DNA of 64,000 nt, taken from Amaurobius ferox. Taxonomy: Eukaryota; Arthropoda; Arachnida; Araneae; Amaurobiidae. Below are positions 11,320 to 23,174 of the stretch, one piece after another (position 1 is the first letter of the stretch; the number at the start of each line of letters is the position of its first letter). The notes under the pieces are model-generated. The model was not told the origin of the DNA, did not search any database, and was given only the letters and a program-made list of their open reading frames with translations. The stretch is from contig OX578137.1 in the NCBI GenBank assembly GCA_951213105.1, positions 56,187,236 to 56,251,235 of the forward strand, given 5' to 3'. The position numbers and the translations under genes are program-made.

Positions 11320-11720
11320 ATGCATATTATTACAACGTATCTCTTTGAATCGTGGGAGTACTCTCAAAATACAAAGATAAGTCCAAATTACTGGATAAAT
11401 AACATATTAACAAGCGTAGCTTAAACAGGAACAATACACGGCAAATAGTTCGAAAACTATCTTACAAGATTACTAAACAATTGTCAGATACAATAAAACT
11501 GTGATTAAATGCTCCACTAATTTTACAATGTAGCCGATACTAGTCTCAAATCATTGAAATATCTCCCAAATTGATGTGACTCGTATCACGTCAACTGCTG
11601 CTCCAACTGAGCAATGTCTCCTTTTACATACTCTCTGTAGAAACTCCCAGTAGGGAATCGTATCTTCCAGAATATTCATTATTTCGAGTAAGTTCTGAAA
11701 CCTTCGAAAAGTCATCCCAA
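11320..11720 (-). repeat. Probable LTR-like promoter repeat, copy 2
   Basis: Collinear with 23745-24575 after removal of the SINE there. Shared blocks are AATCGTGGG, TTAAACAGGAACAATA, AAATGCTCCACTAATTT and a TCAGTTG-AG-AGTTGAC stretch. Read on the minus strand it has upstream heat-shock-element-like arrays, a weak TATA-like TATGTAAAAG (11630-11621), then the shared transcribed part. No downstream retrotransposon body was recognised, so it would be a solo or fragmentary LTR. Confidence 0.55.
11665..11710 (-). promoter_or_regulatory. Heat-shock-element-like array, copy 2
   Basis: TTCcaGAAtaTTC (11665-11677) is a complete three-unit nTTCnnGAAnnTTCn heat shock element. A second run with the same 5-bp phase, TTCtgAAAccTTCgaAAA (11693-11710), has GAA reduced to AAA. 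The equivalent position in the copy at 24.5 kb also has such arrays. Confidence 0.55.
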
Positions 11721-12154
11721 ATAGACAAATTGGTGGTAAATTGCCAGAACTGGTAACCGTGCTTCGAGTGTTCAAATATGGAAACCCTACAGTGATGCAA
11801 TAGAAATAGCTGCTTATAAAGGCGTGTTTCCTTTTTGGTTCTCAAAAGACCATCCAGTGAAGGAATTTTACATGTTCATAACCATATTATTATGACTGTA
11901 GACTGTACGTGCACTTTTAATTACATTTTATATGAATTATTTGCTTGTTCTATTAGATTTGTAAAATTTCGTTTACTTCAGAAATGTATAACTACTTAAA
12001 AATATTTATTAATCTTAATTTGGCCGGGATTCTATTCCTAGCATCTTTATGCTTATTTGCTTCATTATAATTTTGTAAATTTCAAGTTTTCTGAATAGCA
12101 ACTAAAGAAATGGCTGTCAGATGTAAGTATTTTATATTTTCTCTTCCAGTCTGG

Positions 12155-12480
12155 TTTATATAAGCAAATACTTCTATATCGGGGCATAGTAAATGGCACA
12201 CAATTTATATCTGCAGTATCTTATGCTTTATTTTGAAATTCTATACCGAAAATGTTTTCCATCACGACAAATGGACTGTATTGAAAATCATGAATTGAAT
12301 TTAGATTTTGAAAGCTTCGATTACGATGTACTTCGTGTTGAAGCTTTCTTGATCGCTATTGAAATTTAACTTTCTTTTTACAACAAGGCGATTTATTTTC
12401 AATCTATTTCATTTTCTTTTACGGCGTTTGGTATTATTTTGTTTCTATGTTATGTTCTTCTCTAGTTCGCCGAGAATTTA
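12155..12480 (+). repeat. Dispersed repeat, mate of 760-1190
   Basis: Second copy of the repeat at 760-1190 (shared TTCCATCaCGaCAAATGGACTG and GTACTTCGTGTTGAAGcTTTC stretches). No ends identified. Confidence 0.6.
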
Positions 12481-12610
12481 CGTATATTGCGTTGAAATGC
12501 CTGCTTTTAATGGAAAAGGGTATCACTGTAATAGACATGCAGTTTGTCAGAATTAAATGCAGAACTAGTGTATATGAGATGAATATATTGTGTAGTATGG
12601 AAATGGGTTA

Positions 12611-13569
12611 TTTTCACTTTCCTTATATACATAATGTATAAGGAAAGTATTGTGACGGGGTCGAAAATTCGAATTCGAGTTTTCGACGGGAGAGCACGTT
12701 TCAAGCATCTCGGATCACGAATCGAATATTTTTCAGGTGATGTCTGTCTGTGTGTGTGTGTGTGTGTGTGTGTGAAAGTATATGTGTGTGTATGTCAGTG
12801 AGTTTTTGGTGACGGTTACTGACGAACGAATGGACCGATTCGAACGAAATTTGGTACAAAAATCACAATCCGTAAACACTGGAAGCCTATTGTTTCTATA
12901 CGCAATCGAATGTTCAGAATCCCCCTACATTTTTGAGTGAAATTTTGATAAAATCGTCAAAAAATCAAAACCGCTAATAAAGTTACGCAAATAGACATTT
13001 CTTATGTAATTTTTCATGAAAAAACGATTGACATAAATTTTAGAATGCTAACATGAACTGTTCTCGATATATTGCACATTTTTCAAAAAAATTATCAAAA
13101 AGTCATATAAAATAAAATAAAATATTTCCTATTGAGAAACATGTTCACTTTTCATATGTAATATCATGCGATAAATTTGATGACATCATTTTCGTGTGGA
13201 TCTAGATTGTTCCATTCATGAAAAACGATACTTTGAGTAATACTTTTGTATTTGAACGCCCATATTCATTTATCTGCTGTAAGAATAACTTATTTCTCTC
13301 CGTAACGCTTGGCGAGATTTTGGCGACAAATTTGGTGGAATGTCGCCAACTTGGCGACTTTTTAAAATGTTTCTAAATTAACGAAAATCTCGCCAAATGG
13401 ATAAAAATGACGCTAAATCAATGAAAATGACGCCTCATTGACGAAAATTCAATATCTTGGAAAGAATATAAATATCTACTATAAAAATAATCTATTTTTT
13501 TACTGTAAAAGTAGTAAATTCATTGAATTATATAAGGAAAATCATGTGCTGCCCACATCAGATTTTTTA
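12611..13569 (+). mobile_element. Family X2 element
   Basis: It begins with a hairpin (ACTTTCCTTAT / ATAAGGAAAGT around 12615-12647). Then come GTCGAAAATTCGAATTCGAG, a (TG)n tract at 12738-12773, and a body with TTTGGCGA/TCGCCAA half-sites (13310-13400). It ends AAATCATGTGCTGCCCACAT then CAGATTTTTT like X. Terminal signals are shared with X but the body differs, so X2 is a sister subfamily. No ORF. Confidence 0.75.
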
Positions 13570-14045
13570 TGATACCAAGAATGTAGAGATAAAGTAGTAT
13601 CTGGCGAAATAAGACATGAAATGGAAAAAAAAATATTGCTCAAAAGATACATGTGCAGTTTGTCAAATTTAAATATATCTCAGATGAAAGTATTATGTAA
13701 AACGAAACACAGGTTTATTCATATGATACCAATAATGAAAATGTAAAATGGTATTTTGTGAATATTTGCGCGACATAAAGTGCTGCTTGTTTGAAAGAAG
13801 ATAAAGCGGTAGACAGGAAGAATTTTTTTTTTTTATCAGAAAATAGCCGGATGTTATCATAATGCCATGGTTGACGTTGGAAATCCAGATAATGTTTCTT
13901 AAAACAAATTGATAAAGTGTTTTAATATAAATATTTCATAGATGCATGTTGAGTAAACGATAATATGAAGTTTATATCTCATGCTTCCGTAAATTAAATA
14001 TTTTGGTCTTGAGATCAGTAAACATGTTAGTAAAAACTATAGAAA
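13570..14045. other. No gene seen
   Basis: AT-rich sequence with nothing recognised apart from a short poly-T run. Confidence 0.5.
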
Positions 14046-14047
14046 TA

Positions 14048-15465
14048 CACTACCCGACACAGAAAATGCAAGACCATGAAAGAGCGAATAGACTATGATG
14101 ATAAAGGACACACAAACAGAGATGGTATATATAAGTAAGTGATGTTAATTCTAGAATAATAATGCAATACAGTAATGGCATAGACAGGTTGATTAGTAGG
14201 CAGTAGGACCACCTCTTGCGGCAATACAAGCAGCAACTTTTCAAGGAATAAATGCAATGAGCGTGCGGGTAGTTTTCTAAGGGATGGAAGACCGTATGCC
14301 TTCAATCATCCTCTGCAGGTTGTCCACTGATTGAGGCGGAGGAAGGGTAGTCAAACGACGGCCAATTCCATTCCATACATTCTCGATGGGCGAATAATCC
14401 TGGGATAGCGGAGGTTAAGGAAGCACCTGGATACCTTGAAGGCTTGTCTGTTGATGGTTTCCGTGTGCGATCGCGCGTTATCTTGCTGGAAAACAAAATT
14501 TTGCACCACTGAAGGTAAGAGAGTCCAACAGGCTGTAGCATCTTATCCACATAAAATCGTGCTGTCATTGTGCGTCTCATACGAACCAGAGGTGACCGGC
14601 TATCGAAGCCGATGGCACCCCAAACCATGATACCGCATTGTCGAGCAGTATGGTTTAACAGTCACATCAGGATTGGATCCGTTTCCCCGTCGCCCCCAGA
14701 TTCTCATACGGCGATTATTATTCGACAAACAGAACCGAGACTCGTCGCTGAACACTACCCTGTCCCCTTCAGTCGTCCAAGTGGTTCGGGCCCGAAACCA
14801 TTGCAATCGCTCAAATCGATGTCTTGTCGTCAATAGCAGTCCTAATAAAGGACGGTTTGAGTGTAAAACGCTTTCGACCAATCGTCGAGAAACTTTTCTC
14901 GCTGATATTGGAGCATCCAATGAACCCTGCAAATTCTGTAGAATGTCGATAGTCGTCGTTTGGGAGGCCGCCACTGCATGCCTTCTGATACGTCGATCGA
15001 CGCGTGCTGACGTACGTTTGGATGGACCTGTACGACTGCGACGATCCAGATGCCCTTCTTCAACCCATTTTCTCTAAATCCATTGCAGAGTGGGCGCATC
15101 TACGTGTCTTTCAGCGACGAAACGCCGGTACGACTATCCAGACGTGCGTAGGCCTAAACTGAATCGCCTCGCACGATCGTTCAATTGCTAAAACGGACTT
15201 CGGTGTCGTCGGCCAGGCATCTCTTCAACAATACGTGTCATTTGAAATGAAAAACAGCTCGGAAAACGGGTTTCCGTAGGCAATAGACAGTAACAACTGT
15301 TGGCTGTTCTGTCGTTTCCATCCCTTCTATTCCGCTCTCTAATCATGCGCGCCCCTACTTGCATTTCAGATCATTTGAATACATCGGCCAGCTGCGTTTG
15401 TTTCGCAATTTGCATAATTATACGACCAAAGCTTCATGGTGTTGCATTTTCTATGTCGGGTAGTG
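14048..15465 (-). mobile_element. Tc1-like DNA transposon, full length, decayed
   Basis: 1418 bp flanked by TA dinucleotides (14046-14047 and 15466-15467), the Tc1/mariner target duplication. Terminal inverted repeats begin CACTACCCGACA and continue AGAAAATGCAA and ACCATGAA at both ends, about 32 bp with two mismatches. It carries a frameshifted transposase on the minus strand. Both ends are preserved, so the element is structurally complete even though the gene is dead. Confidence 0.92.
14270..15250 (-). pseudogene. Tc1-like transposase (frameshifted)
   Basis: The DDE parts are visible in different frames. VVFSDESRFCLSNNNRRMRI then WGRRGNG (14600-14974 frame) gives the first Asp. FQQDNARSHTETINRQAF (around 14470-14530) gives the second Asp. 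DYSPIENVWNGIGRRL (around 14340-14400) gives the Glu. MVWGAIGFDSRSPLV starts at 14628. The N-terminal helix-turn-helix region (basic, EEGHLDRRSRTGPSKRTSAR) lies above 14975. All three catalytic residues survive but at least two or three frameshifts separate them. Confidence 0.88.
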
Positions 15466-15468
15466 TAT

Positions 15469-15635
15469 ATAGCAAAGGCAATCAAGTGTTTAGTAGAAAA
15501 AGGTCTTTAACACCTTCAATGACGTACATTTAAATTACAAATCTTTCGGAATTTAAATGTAGGTCAACGTCACTGAAGGTGTCAATATTACAGACCTTTT
15601 TTACCAAACATTTGGCAGTATTTGCTATTTTAAAG
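15469..15635. repeat. Imperfect fold-back repeat next to the Tc1 element
   Basis: Left arm 15469-15544 (ATAGCAAAGGC, AAAAAGGTCT, AACACCTTCAATGACGT, ACATTTAAATT) pairs with right arm 15555-15635 in reverse complement, with small gaps. The Tc1 element ends at the outer edge of the left arm, so it probably inserted into this fold-back unit; weak arm similarity may continue on the other side at 14020-14046. Confidence 0.6.
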
Positions 15636-15754
15636 TATTAACTAAATTGGCGTGATTCCATTCTTATTGATATGTTAGTAAATTGTTATAATTATCAGAT
15701 TTTAAAAAGTTTGTTAAATGTTAAATATATATAAGTGAAATAAACTCATGTTTG

Positions 15755-15935
15755 TAAAAATTGCAACACCATGAAGGAATCACGCGATTGAGCTCAAACT
15801 TACCGCAAATGCAAATTACGGTGTGCTGTGCAAATGATTATAGAATTTCCGAGTCACCGCACATGTGTGGGCAGCGCCCCCTGAACTGCTGTTTTAGTCG
15901 TATAAATAGAGAGCTGTAGCTTGTTAATTATGAGT
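15755..15935 (+). mobile_element. 5' remnant of another Tc1-like element
   Basis: TTGCAACACCATGAAGGAAT matches the inner terminal repeat of Tc1-like elements here (GTTGCA...ACACCATGAAG at 15430-15445 on the opposite strand). A non-coding leader ending in GTATAAATAGAGAGC (15901-15915), resembling a promoter, follows. No transposase follows, so only a fragment is present. Confidence 0.4.
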
Positions 15936-16139
15936 ATAATTAACAAGTATTTTTTCATAGTTGTAGGATAGAGTATAGAATTTGTGGAGATAAAAATAAA
16001 TTGAAAGGTAAAATCATTTTGAATTCGTAGGAATATTCTTTATTGTTTTAGTTCTAACTTGTATTACACTACTTATTTATTTTTACAAAATTGACAGTTT
16101 AAAAAATATTTTAGGCTTTCCGCCATAGAAATTCATACA

Positions 16140-16450
16140 ATGCAGGACAACTTATCTTATCCCAGCGTCACCTGAATTATTGTCTCATACGATATTGGCG
16201 TTTTCTTAATGTGAAGTTTTAACTCCTTATTTTTACCTCCATGGTTACTACATTGTATTTTTCGATGAAGTTTCAAGTTCTCAAATAAAATAAATTACTG
16301 TGGTACTGTGATATTAAAAAAATATCAGCGCTGAATGTATCCCAATTTAGAGATGCCTAAATGAAATTATATTTCAGTTGGAAAGTGTTTTATAATCAAT
16401 GCTTTATGCATGATTGATTTTTCTTGTTTCTTTTTTCTTTTGTTTTTGAC
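16140..16450 (-). repeat. Dispersed repeat W, copy 1
   Basis: In reverse complement it aligns with 51560-51720 and the sequence after it: AAAAATCAATCATGCATAAA, ACACTTTCCAACT, GATACATTC and AAACTTCATCGAAAAA occur in the same order. Non-coding, ends not defined. Confidence 0.65.
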
Positions 16451-17090
16451 GACATATTATTTGGTTACTTCGTAATTCATGTTCTTTTATCATTTATGTA
16501 TTTTGTAATTAAATTATGTTTTTTAAATGTATCGAATTTAAGATGATTAATATGCAAATTTTGTCTAGCAGTTGTGACCTGTCTATTAAAGCGCCTTTTC
16601 TCCACCTACTTCTACTTTGCAGGGCATAATAATGCAAGAAAGCGCTTTGGTTATGCAATTTCAATGTACGTCATGGATGAAAATTTTATTAAAGACATTT
16701 AATAATAGCCAATTTTGGTTGTCTTTATTTTTTAACCTTTTGCTTATTTGACATGTTTCCCATTCAATGTTATTAAAATCCAAAAGGTATTTTGCCTACT
16801 TTTAGAGATTATTATGCAAGAATACTTCTTGACATCTGCAGTACGCTAGGAGTATATTCCAATAAAAGGAATATACTGCAATTATAGAAAAACCAACACG
16901 TATGTAATTTTTGTTGTTTTATTTGTAGACCTATAAATTACGAAATGCATTTCTCAATTTACTAAAGTTTGTTCAAATATTTTCAGTTTCTCAAAGCCAG
17001 CATCATATTTGTCTGAACTGGTTCCAAGGTCCTTATTTCAAAGATGATCTGGTGTCTATTATGTGGATTAATTCAGTTATAATAAATTGA
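16451..17090. other. No gene seen
   Basis: AT-rich sequence; nothing recognised. Confidence 0.5.
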
Positions 17091-18073
17091 TTTTTACTTT
17101 CCCTGCAATACATGGTAATGTATAGGGAAAGTATTGGAATCATGCCGAAAATCACAACTCCAGTTTTCGGCGGGTCTACACGTTTCGAGACCTCTAGAAT
17201 ACGAAAAACCATTTTTAGCGTGACATCTGTGTGTGTGTGTGTGTGTGCGCGCCTGTCTGTGTGTGTCTGCCTGTCTGTCTGTGCAATGTATGTATCCACT
17301 GCAACTAAAAATCTACTGGACCGAATTTCACAAAATTTTGTAGGTAAGTCACTTGGAAGAGACCGTGGTGCTGATTAGTTTTTGGTAGGATTCGTAAAAA
17401 CAAAACCCGCCTTTTTTTGCGGAATGACCCTTAAAAGTTCCATGTATCCACTTTAGCTAAAATACTAATTGACGAAATTTCTCAAAATTTTGTAGATAAG
17501 TTACTTGCAGGATATTCTGGTGCTGATTAGATTTCGATATGTTTAGGAAAAGTACAACCTGCCATTTTTACGAAATGGCCCACAAAATTTCGATGTATCC
17601 ACTCTAGCTAAAATACTAATTGATCAAATTTCACAATATTTGGTAGATAAGTTACTTGTGGGATACTCTAGTGTTGATTAGATTTTGATACTATTCGGAA
17701 AAGAAGAACTCGCCTTTTTTCACGAAATGGTCCGCAAAAATCGCAAAAATCTGAAAAAAAAAATACTAAGTATGCTCAAATGTATCAATTAAAGTCTTGT
17801 TTTATACGCAATTTTTGACGAGGAAAAGAATATAACACACTCCATTATGCTTTAGGACTAACCGTTCGCAAGATATTTGAGATTTCTTGCATTTTTGCTA
17901 CGCCAATTTCGGAAAAATGCCCAATTACCAAATAAAAACAAAATTGAATTAAAAATGCAAATTCAGTGTTATTTGGTGCAATTAAGCCCAATCTAACGAA
18001 TTATTAAAGAAATAAAGAAGATATGAATTTGAGTCTGCAGGGAAAGTCATGTGCTGCCCACATCAGATTTTTT
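17091..18073 (+). mobile_element. Family X element, copy C (three internal units)
   Basis: It starts TTTTTACTTTCCCTGCAATA with hairpin partner AGGGAAAGTA, then TG/TCTG microsatellite at 17227-17281. Three tandem units of about 150 bp start near 17290, 17440 and 17600; each has the form ATGTATCCACT-TAGCTAAAA-ACTAAT...GAAATGGCCC. It ends GGGAAAGTCATGTGCTGCCC then ACATCAGATTTTTT. Copies A, B, D and E have two units, so unit number varies. Confidence 0.8.
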
Positions 18074-18849
18074 ACTTCCCTGCAATACATGGCAATGTAT
18101 AGGGAAACTATTGGCGTCATACCGAAAATCCCAACTCGAGTTTTCGACGGATCTACATGTTTCGAGACCTCTAGAATAAGAAAAACTATTTTTAGCGCGA
18201 CGTTTGTCTGTGTGTTTGTCTGTGCAATGTATGTATCCACTCTAACTCAAAAACTAATGGACTGAATTTCGTTAAATTCGGTATGTAAGTTACTTTGGTG
18301 TGACCCTGGTTCTGATAAGTATTTGGCACGATTCGGGATAAAAGAACTCGCCTTTTTTTGCGAAATGGTCCGCAAAAAATGCCTGCATCCACTCTAGCTG
18401 AAAAACTAATGAAACGAATTTCACAGAATTCAGTAGATAAGTCGCTTGTGGGTCACCCTGGTGCTGATTAGATTTTGGTGCGATTCGGAAAAAATAACCT
18501 GCCTTTTTTGCGAAATGGCCCGCAAAAATCATTAAAATCTAAAATAAAAACTACGTATGCTTAAATATATCTATTGTTTTATGCGTATTTTTTAACTATG
18601 AATAGAATAAGAACAACTCTATTACTTTGGACTAACCGTTCTCGAGATGTTTAAGAATTTTCGCATTTTTATTATGCCACCTTTGGAAAAATGTCCAATT
18701 ACCAAATAAAAACAGAAATTGAATTAAAAATGCAAATTTAGTGTTATTTTGTGCAATTAAACTCAATTTAATGAATTATTAAAGAAATAAAAAAAATGAG
18801 TTTGAATCTGCAGGGAAAGTCATGTGCTGCTCACATCAGATTTTTTTTT
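18069..18849 (+). mobile_element. Family X element, copy D, head-to-tail with C
   Basis: The 5' hairpin end (TTTTTTACTTCCCTGCAATA) starts within the terminal T-run of copy C, with no spacer. Two internal units follow a short TGTCTGTGTGTTTGTCTGTG tract, and the 3' end is GGGAAAGTCATGTGCTGCTC then ACATCAGATTTTTT. Copies C and D form a tandem dimer. Confidence 0.8.
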
Positions 18850-19223
18850 CAATGTTCGCTTTACAGCTGATATTAATATAATTTAGCAATGCTGAACGAC
18901 ACACAATATATTAATTTTATTACCAGTAAATTTAGATTATGACGAATAATTTTGAGCACATTTTTTCTTAAAATATCAGCCCTACGTATTAGGAGGCAAT
19001 ATTTCAATAAATAATATTTTGTAGATCTACACCACATGAAATAAATAAGTCTTAAGTTTTAGCAATCTATTTTGGCGTGCAGACTACAAGAGCGATCGCC
19101 AGATAAGCATAAATTGTATTTGTGACAAAGAAGTGTAAGTATGTTCCTTACCACAATAAATTTCAAATTTTTTTACATATTAGATCTTTTTTATTATAGA
19201 AGGAGTAAAGTAATTTCATTATT

Positions 19224-20043
19224 TATTACTTTCCCTGCAGTACATGGTAATGTGTAGGGAAAGTATTGGAATCACAGCGAAAATCGCAACTCGAGTTTTC
19301 GAAGGATCTACACGTTTTGGGACCTCTAGAATACGAAAAAACTATTTTTAGCGTGACATCTGTGTGTGTATGTCTGTCTGTGCAATGTATGTATCCGATC
19401 TAACTCAAAAAATAGACCAATTTTCATAAAATTTGGCAGGTAAGTCACTTGTGAATGACCCTGATGCTAAGTAGTTTTTGGTATGTTTCGGAATAAAAAA
19501 ACCCGCCTTTTTTTGCAAAATGGCCCACAAAAATTGCATGTATCAACTCTAGTTGAAAAACTAATGTAACAAATTTCACAAAATTTGGTAGGTATGTCAC
19601 CTGCGGGTTTCTCTGGTGCGTTGCTGATTAGATTTTGGTACGATTTGGAAAAGAAATAACCTGCTTTTTTGCGAAATGGCCCGCAAAAATAGTCAAGATC
19701 TAAATTAAAAAACTACGTATTTTCAAATATATCAATTAAATGCTTGTTTTATACATAATTTTTAAGGATGAAAATAATAAGACCAACCCCATTATATCTG
19801 GACTAGCCGTTCTCGAGATATTTTAGTTTTTTCGCATTTTCACCACTCCACCTTTGAAAATATGTTCAGTTACTAAATGACAACGAAAATTGAATTAAAA
19901 GTGTAAATTCTGTGTAATTTAAAATAATTATGATGGTTATTTAGTTAAATAAAACTCAATATAAGGAATTATTGAAGAAATAAAGAGAATGTGAATATAA
20001 ATCTGCAGGGAAAGTCATGTGCTGCCTACATCAGATTTTTTTT
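19224..20043 (+). mobile_element. Family X element, copy E
   Basis: Complete copy: 5' hairpin (TTACTTTCCCTGCAGTACAT / GTGTAGGGAAAGTA), short TGTGTGTATGTCTGTCTG tract, two internal units, and 3' end GGGAAAGTCATGTGCTGCCT then ACATCAGATTTTTT. Confidence 0.8.
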
Positions 20044-20640
20044 CATTATAGTGATGCTTAATTTTTACAGTTGACATGATTTGCATTGCAAAATAACTAT
20101 AGAAAAATTGAAAAACAAATGAGAATTGAATTGCGATTTAAGAATTCTAATATAATTTCTTTAAAATCAACATTTTTACATTTTTAAATTTAAACGTTTC
20201 TGTTAAATTAAAAAGTTTCTGACCCTGATTGCCTGTGTCAATTAGCACCATGATCTGGGCTTGCTGGGGCATAAAAAGAATTCGATGAAGAAACGCTATA
20301 TTGTTTTTTTAATCAAAATTATAAATCTTAAAATAAAAATAATACATCATTCATAAAGATTAATTCTATGCTTATGATTTTTTCAGATGTTTGAAAAGGA
20401 TAAGATATTATATTTGAATCATTCCCTACTTTTAACTATTCAGCCCTTAATGAACAGCAAGAAATCACATATTTACTACCAAAATTATTATAAATTTTTT
20501 TTTAAAGAAAAGATTTGTTTTTATGAATTTTCATAAACTTTTAAAGCGACAGTCTTGAACCAAAACACACTAGTAAGAATGTATGGAGCATTAAATATTT
20601 GATAGATATGTAGGGAGAAATGAAACTATTCCTAAAGAGA
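20044..20640. other. No gene seen
   Basis: AT-rich sequence; nothing recognised. Confidence 0.5.
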
Positions 20641-20649
20641 AATCATCGT

Positions 20650-20875
20650 TCCTGATAAGAGAAGAAACATTTCACTTAATGCCAAAGACTGTTGATAGTT
20701 TGGGGAATATTTTCACCATTTTGTGTGCAAACTCGACATATCATTTTCTTTCGAAAGTGATGGTGATTGGTTTCATTTAAGTAAAAGTGTATTTTTCTCA
20801 TCTCATTTTCTACATTTTCGTTTTGAGAACAAGAAAACAATAAAGCAAAATACTTCACCATATAAAGAAGTATGA
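20650..20875 (+). repeat. Dispersed repeat Z, copy
   Basis: Aligns with 23175-23440 and 25815-26030 through AAACATTTCACTT, ACTGTTGATAGTTTGGGGAA, TTTCTTTCGAAAGTGATG, ATTGGTTTCATTTA and CACCATATAAAGAAG. The minus-strand 61-codon frame here is not shared and is not counted as a gene. Confidence 0.65.
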
Positions 20876-21720
20876 TGATTCAAATAAGAGCGTGGATGAA
20901 AATATTCCAAAGTAGAAAAATCAATTATTCTTATTTCTTTACTATTTGAGGTGGATATAGTGCCTTACGTTCGTAAATATGACCATAGTGACTATATTAC
21001 TGATTTATCCATATTATTAATTTCTAAAATATTGGGTAATTATAGTTATTGCTGAGAATTTTATATTTTGATTTTAATATTGATCGATTTAAGAATAAGA
21101 TAGAAATAAGGCAAAAATGTTCACCATATAAAAAGTATGCTGATTAAATTAGGTTTCAACATTATATTTACTCCAATTTTGAATTGCATCGAATTACGAT
21201 GGTAGAACCAGAATATTCTCTGAAAAATTGCTCTATTCTAAAAAATCTCCGGTTTTCTCAAATTTTATGTTATTACAAGATTACTTAGGTTTCAATCTTT
21301 TAATACTCTCATCTTTATAGGGGTAAATGTGGAAAACTCTTTTTCGCGAAACACACCATTTTTAAAGTGTAAAAAAAATATATAAAATTTTCCCTCTCAT
21401 TCACACTCCATGGATTACAATTTAGAATTCCAAAAGCAAATGATAAATTAAAAATTATATTTTAATTTAATGGTTTACACAATATTAAGTGCAATAAATG
21501 TTCTTTTAAATATAGCTCTAAAAATTAGTCTTTTCTCCAACAAGTTGAGGCTGTAACCCCTCTTATAAAGAAGAAGAAGATTATAACTCTGCTAAAAATT
21601 TCTACTTTAACCCCCTAAAAGTACTAAAGTTTCTTTTCACAAAATACCTTTTATAACAGCCCTGTTCCCGATTTAGATTAAATACGAGAGGTTATTATTA
21701 CTATAATTCTACTGTATATA

Positions 21721-22297
21721 CTGGGTGACTAAAAAAAGATGGGCCAAACTTTGCGAGATGGTAGTATACACCTAACCAGGCATTTTTCGTCATAGTTTAC
21801 CAGGTTGGAAATGAAACTTAAAGACGCCAGTAAGAGCTTAATGGTGAAACCGATGAAGTGAGGCGAAAACAAAAGAATGACTTGGAAGTAGCAAAATTAC
21901 ATTTAATTAACAATAATTACAGTAACGTCTCAAAAGAGCGAACGCCAACTTGAATGCACGTCTCACAGCGCCGATGGAGGGATTGGCGAACTCTCTCGAA
22001 CAGACCAGGTATGTCACGCACTTCGTCAGCAGCGGCCGAAATTCTGGTAACGAGTTTCTCTTCAGATTCAAGGAGAGTGCCATAGACGATACACTTGAGA
22101 TATCCCCACAAAAAGAAGTCAAGACATGACAGATCGTGTGATCGTGGGGGCCAAGCTGTGAGACCACCTCGCTAAACCCATCGCCCTGTGACGCTTTTAC
22201 TTCTCCTTTCCAACCCGATCAACTATGACGAAAAATGCTTATTTTGGTGTGTACTATTACGTTGTAAAGTTTGGTGCATATTTTTTTATTTACCCTG
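21721..22297 (-). mobile_element. Internally deleted mariner-like element
   Basis: 577 bp flanked by TA on each side (21719-21720 and 22298-22299). Long imperfect inverted repeats of roughly 90-95 bp are visible: the left end CTGGGTGACTAAAAAAAGAT and right end in reverse CAGGGTAAATAAAAAAATAT both continue through CCAAACTTT, GTA-ACACC and GCATTTTTCGTCATAGTT. Between the repeats only the C-terminal part of a transposase remains. Confidence 0.88.
21917..22165 (-). pseudogene. Mariner-like transposase C-terminal fragment
   Basis: The minus-strand translation WPPRSHDLSCLDFFLWGYLK continues to a stop. WPPRSxDLxxLDFFLWGxLK is the hallmark third-Asp region of mariner-like transposases, followed by the usual helical C-terminus (GLFERVRQSLHRRCETCIQV). 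The first two catalytic residues and DNA-binding domain are deleted, leaving about 80 residues of a normally 340-residue protein. Confidence 0.88.
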
Positions 22298-22930
22298 TAT
22301 ACAGTATAATGCATAGGGAGGGTATTGAGATAAGATATGAGATAAGATACTTTGGGTAATAGTTTTGTATTTTGAAGCCCAACAATTCGCCATTAGTATA
22401 AAAGTCATCAATATATAAAAAAATGCCCTTCCCTTCATCTGTCTGCAACGCTTAGGGATAAATCTAACAAACTTGGAGATATTTTGCCCGCGATTAGATT
22501 GACCGAAATATTGTTAAAATTGCAAAAATGACGTTAAGTTAATGAAAATGATGAATAAAGGATGAAATAATGATTAAAATATTTTAATATATGGACTATA
22601 TTGCTTACTGCACATGCTATCAATATTGTAATGCTGTTAATTTAAAGACATGCTGCAATTAAAGACATTCCGCATGCAATTTAAAAGTATTCCGCAACTA
22701 TTAATTGATATGCTGTCAATTTAAAGTTGTGGAAATTTCAATTTTGAGTTAATTGGGTTTTTCGAAAGAGTTTTACATGTTGTCATCCAAAAAAAAGTGC
22801 CAAATGTACTGGTCACCGTTAACATTTTGTGCCTTGGATCTTATACATCATATTTTCACAGCGAAAAAATAAATTCATTGAATTATATAGGGAAAGTCAT
22901 ATACTGCCTACATTAGATTTTTTTTTTTGA
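22298..22930 (+). mobile_element. Family X2 element, copy abutting mariner
   Basis: The 5' hairpin is altered (ATACAGTATAATGCATAGGG), the microsatellite is lost, and the body retains TGCAACGCTTAGGGATAAA and AAATGACGTTAAGTTAATGA, parallel to 13300-13440. The end GGGAAAGTCATATACTGCCT then ACATTAGATTTTTT is the X-type 3' end. The mariner-like element seems to have inserted at its 5' edge. Confidence 0.65.
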
Positions 22931-23174
22931 ATGGAAGCAACTGTGATACAATATATTTTCGTCTAAAACATTTTATGATTTTCTGTTACTAAATTTTTGA
23001 TTTGTAGATGCAACAGTTTGAATTTTCTTTACTTTAATAATTAAAAAACTACATCAACGATAAACTATGGTCTTGTATATTTTCCCGAGGAATCTTTTAA
23101 GATACTTTAAAATATGAACATGGGAATCAGTTACGAAATTAAAAATAAATTCAGCACTGAGTCAGAAAATTGGA

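Noticed and set aside
14673..15077. 134-codon plus-strand ORF
   Set aside because: It is the antisense shadow of the minus-strand Tc1 transposase.
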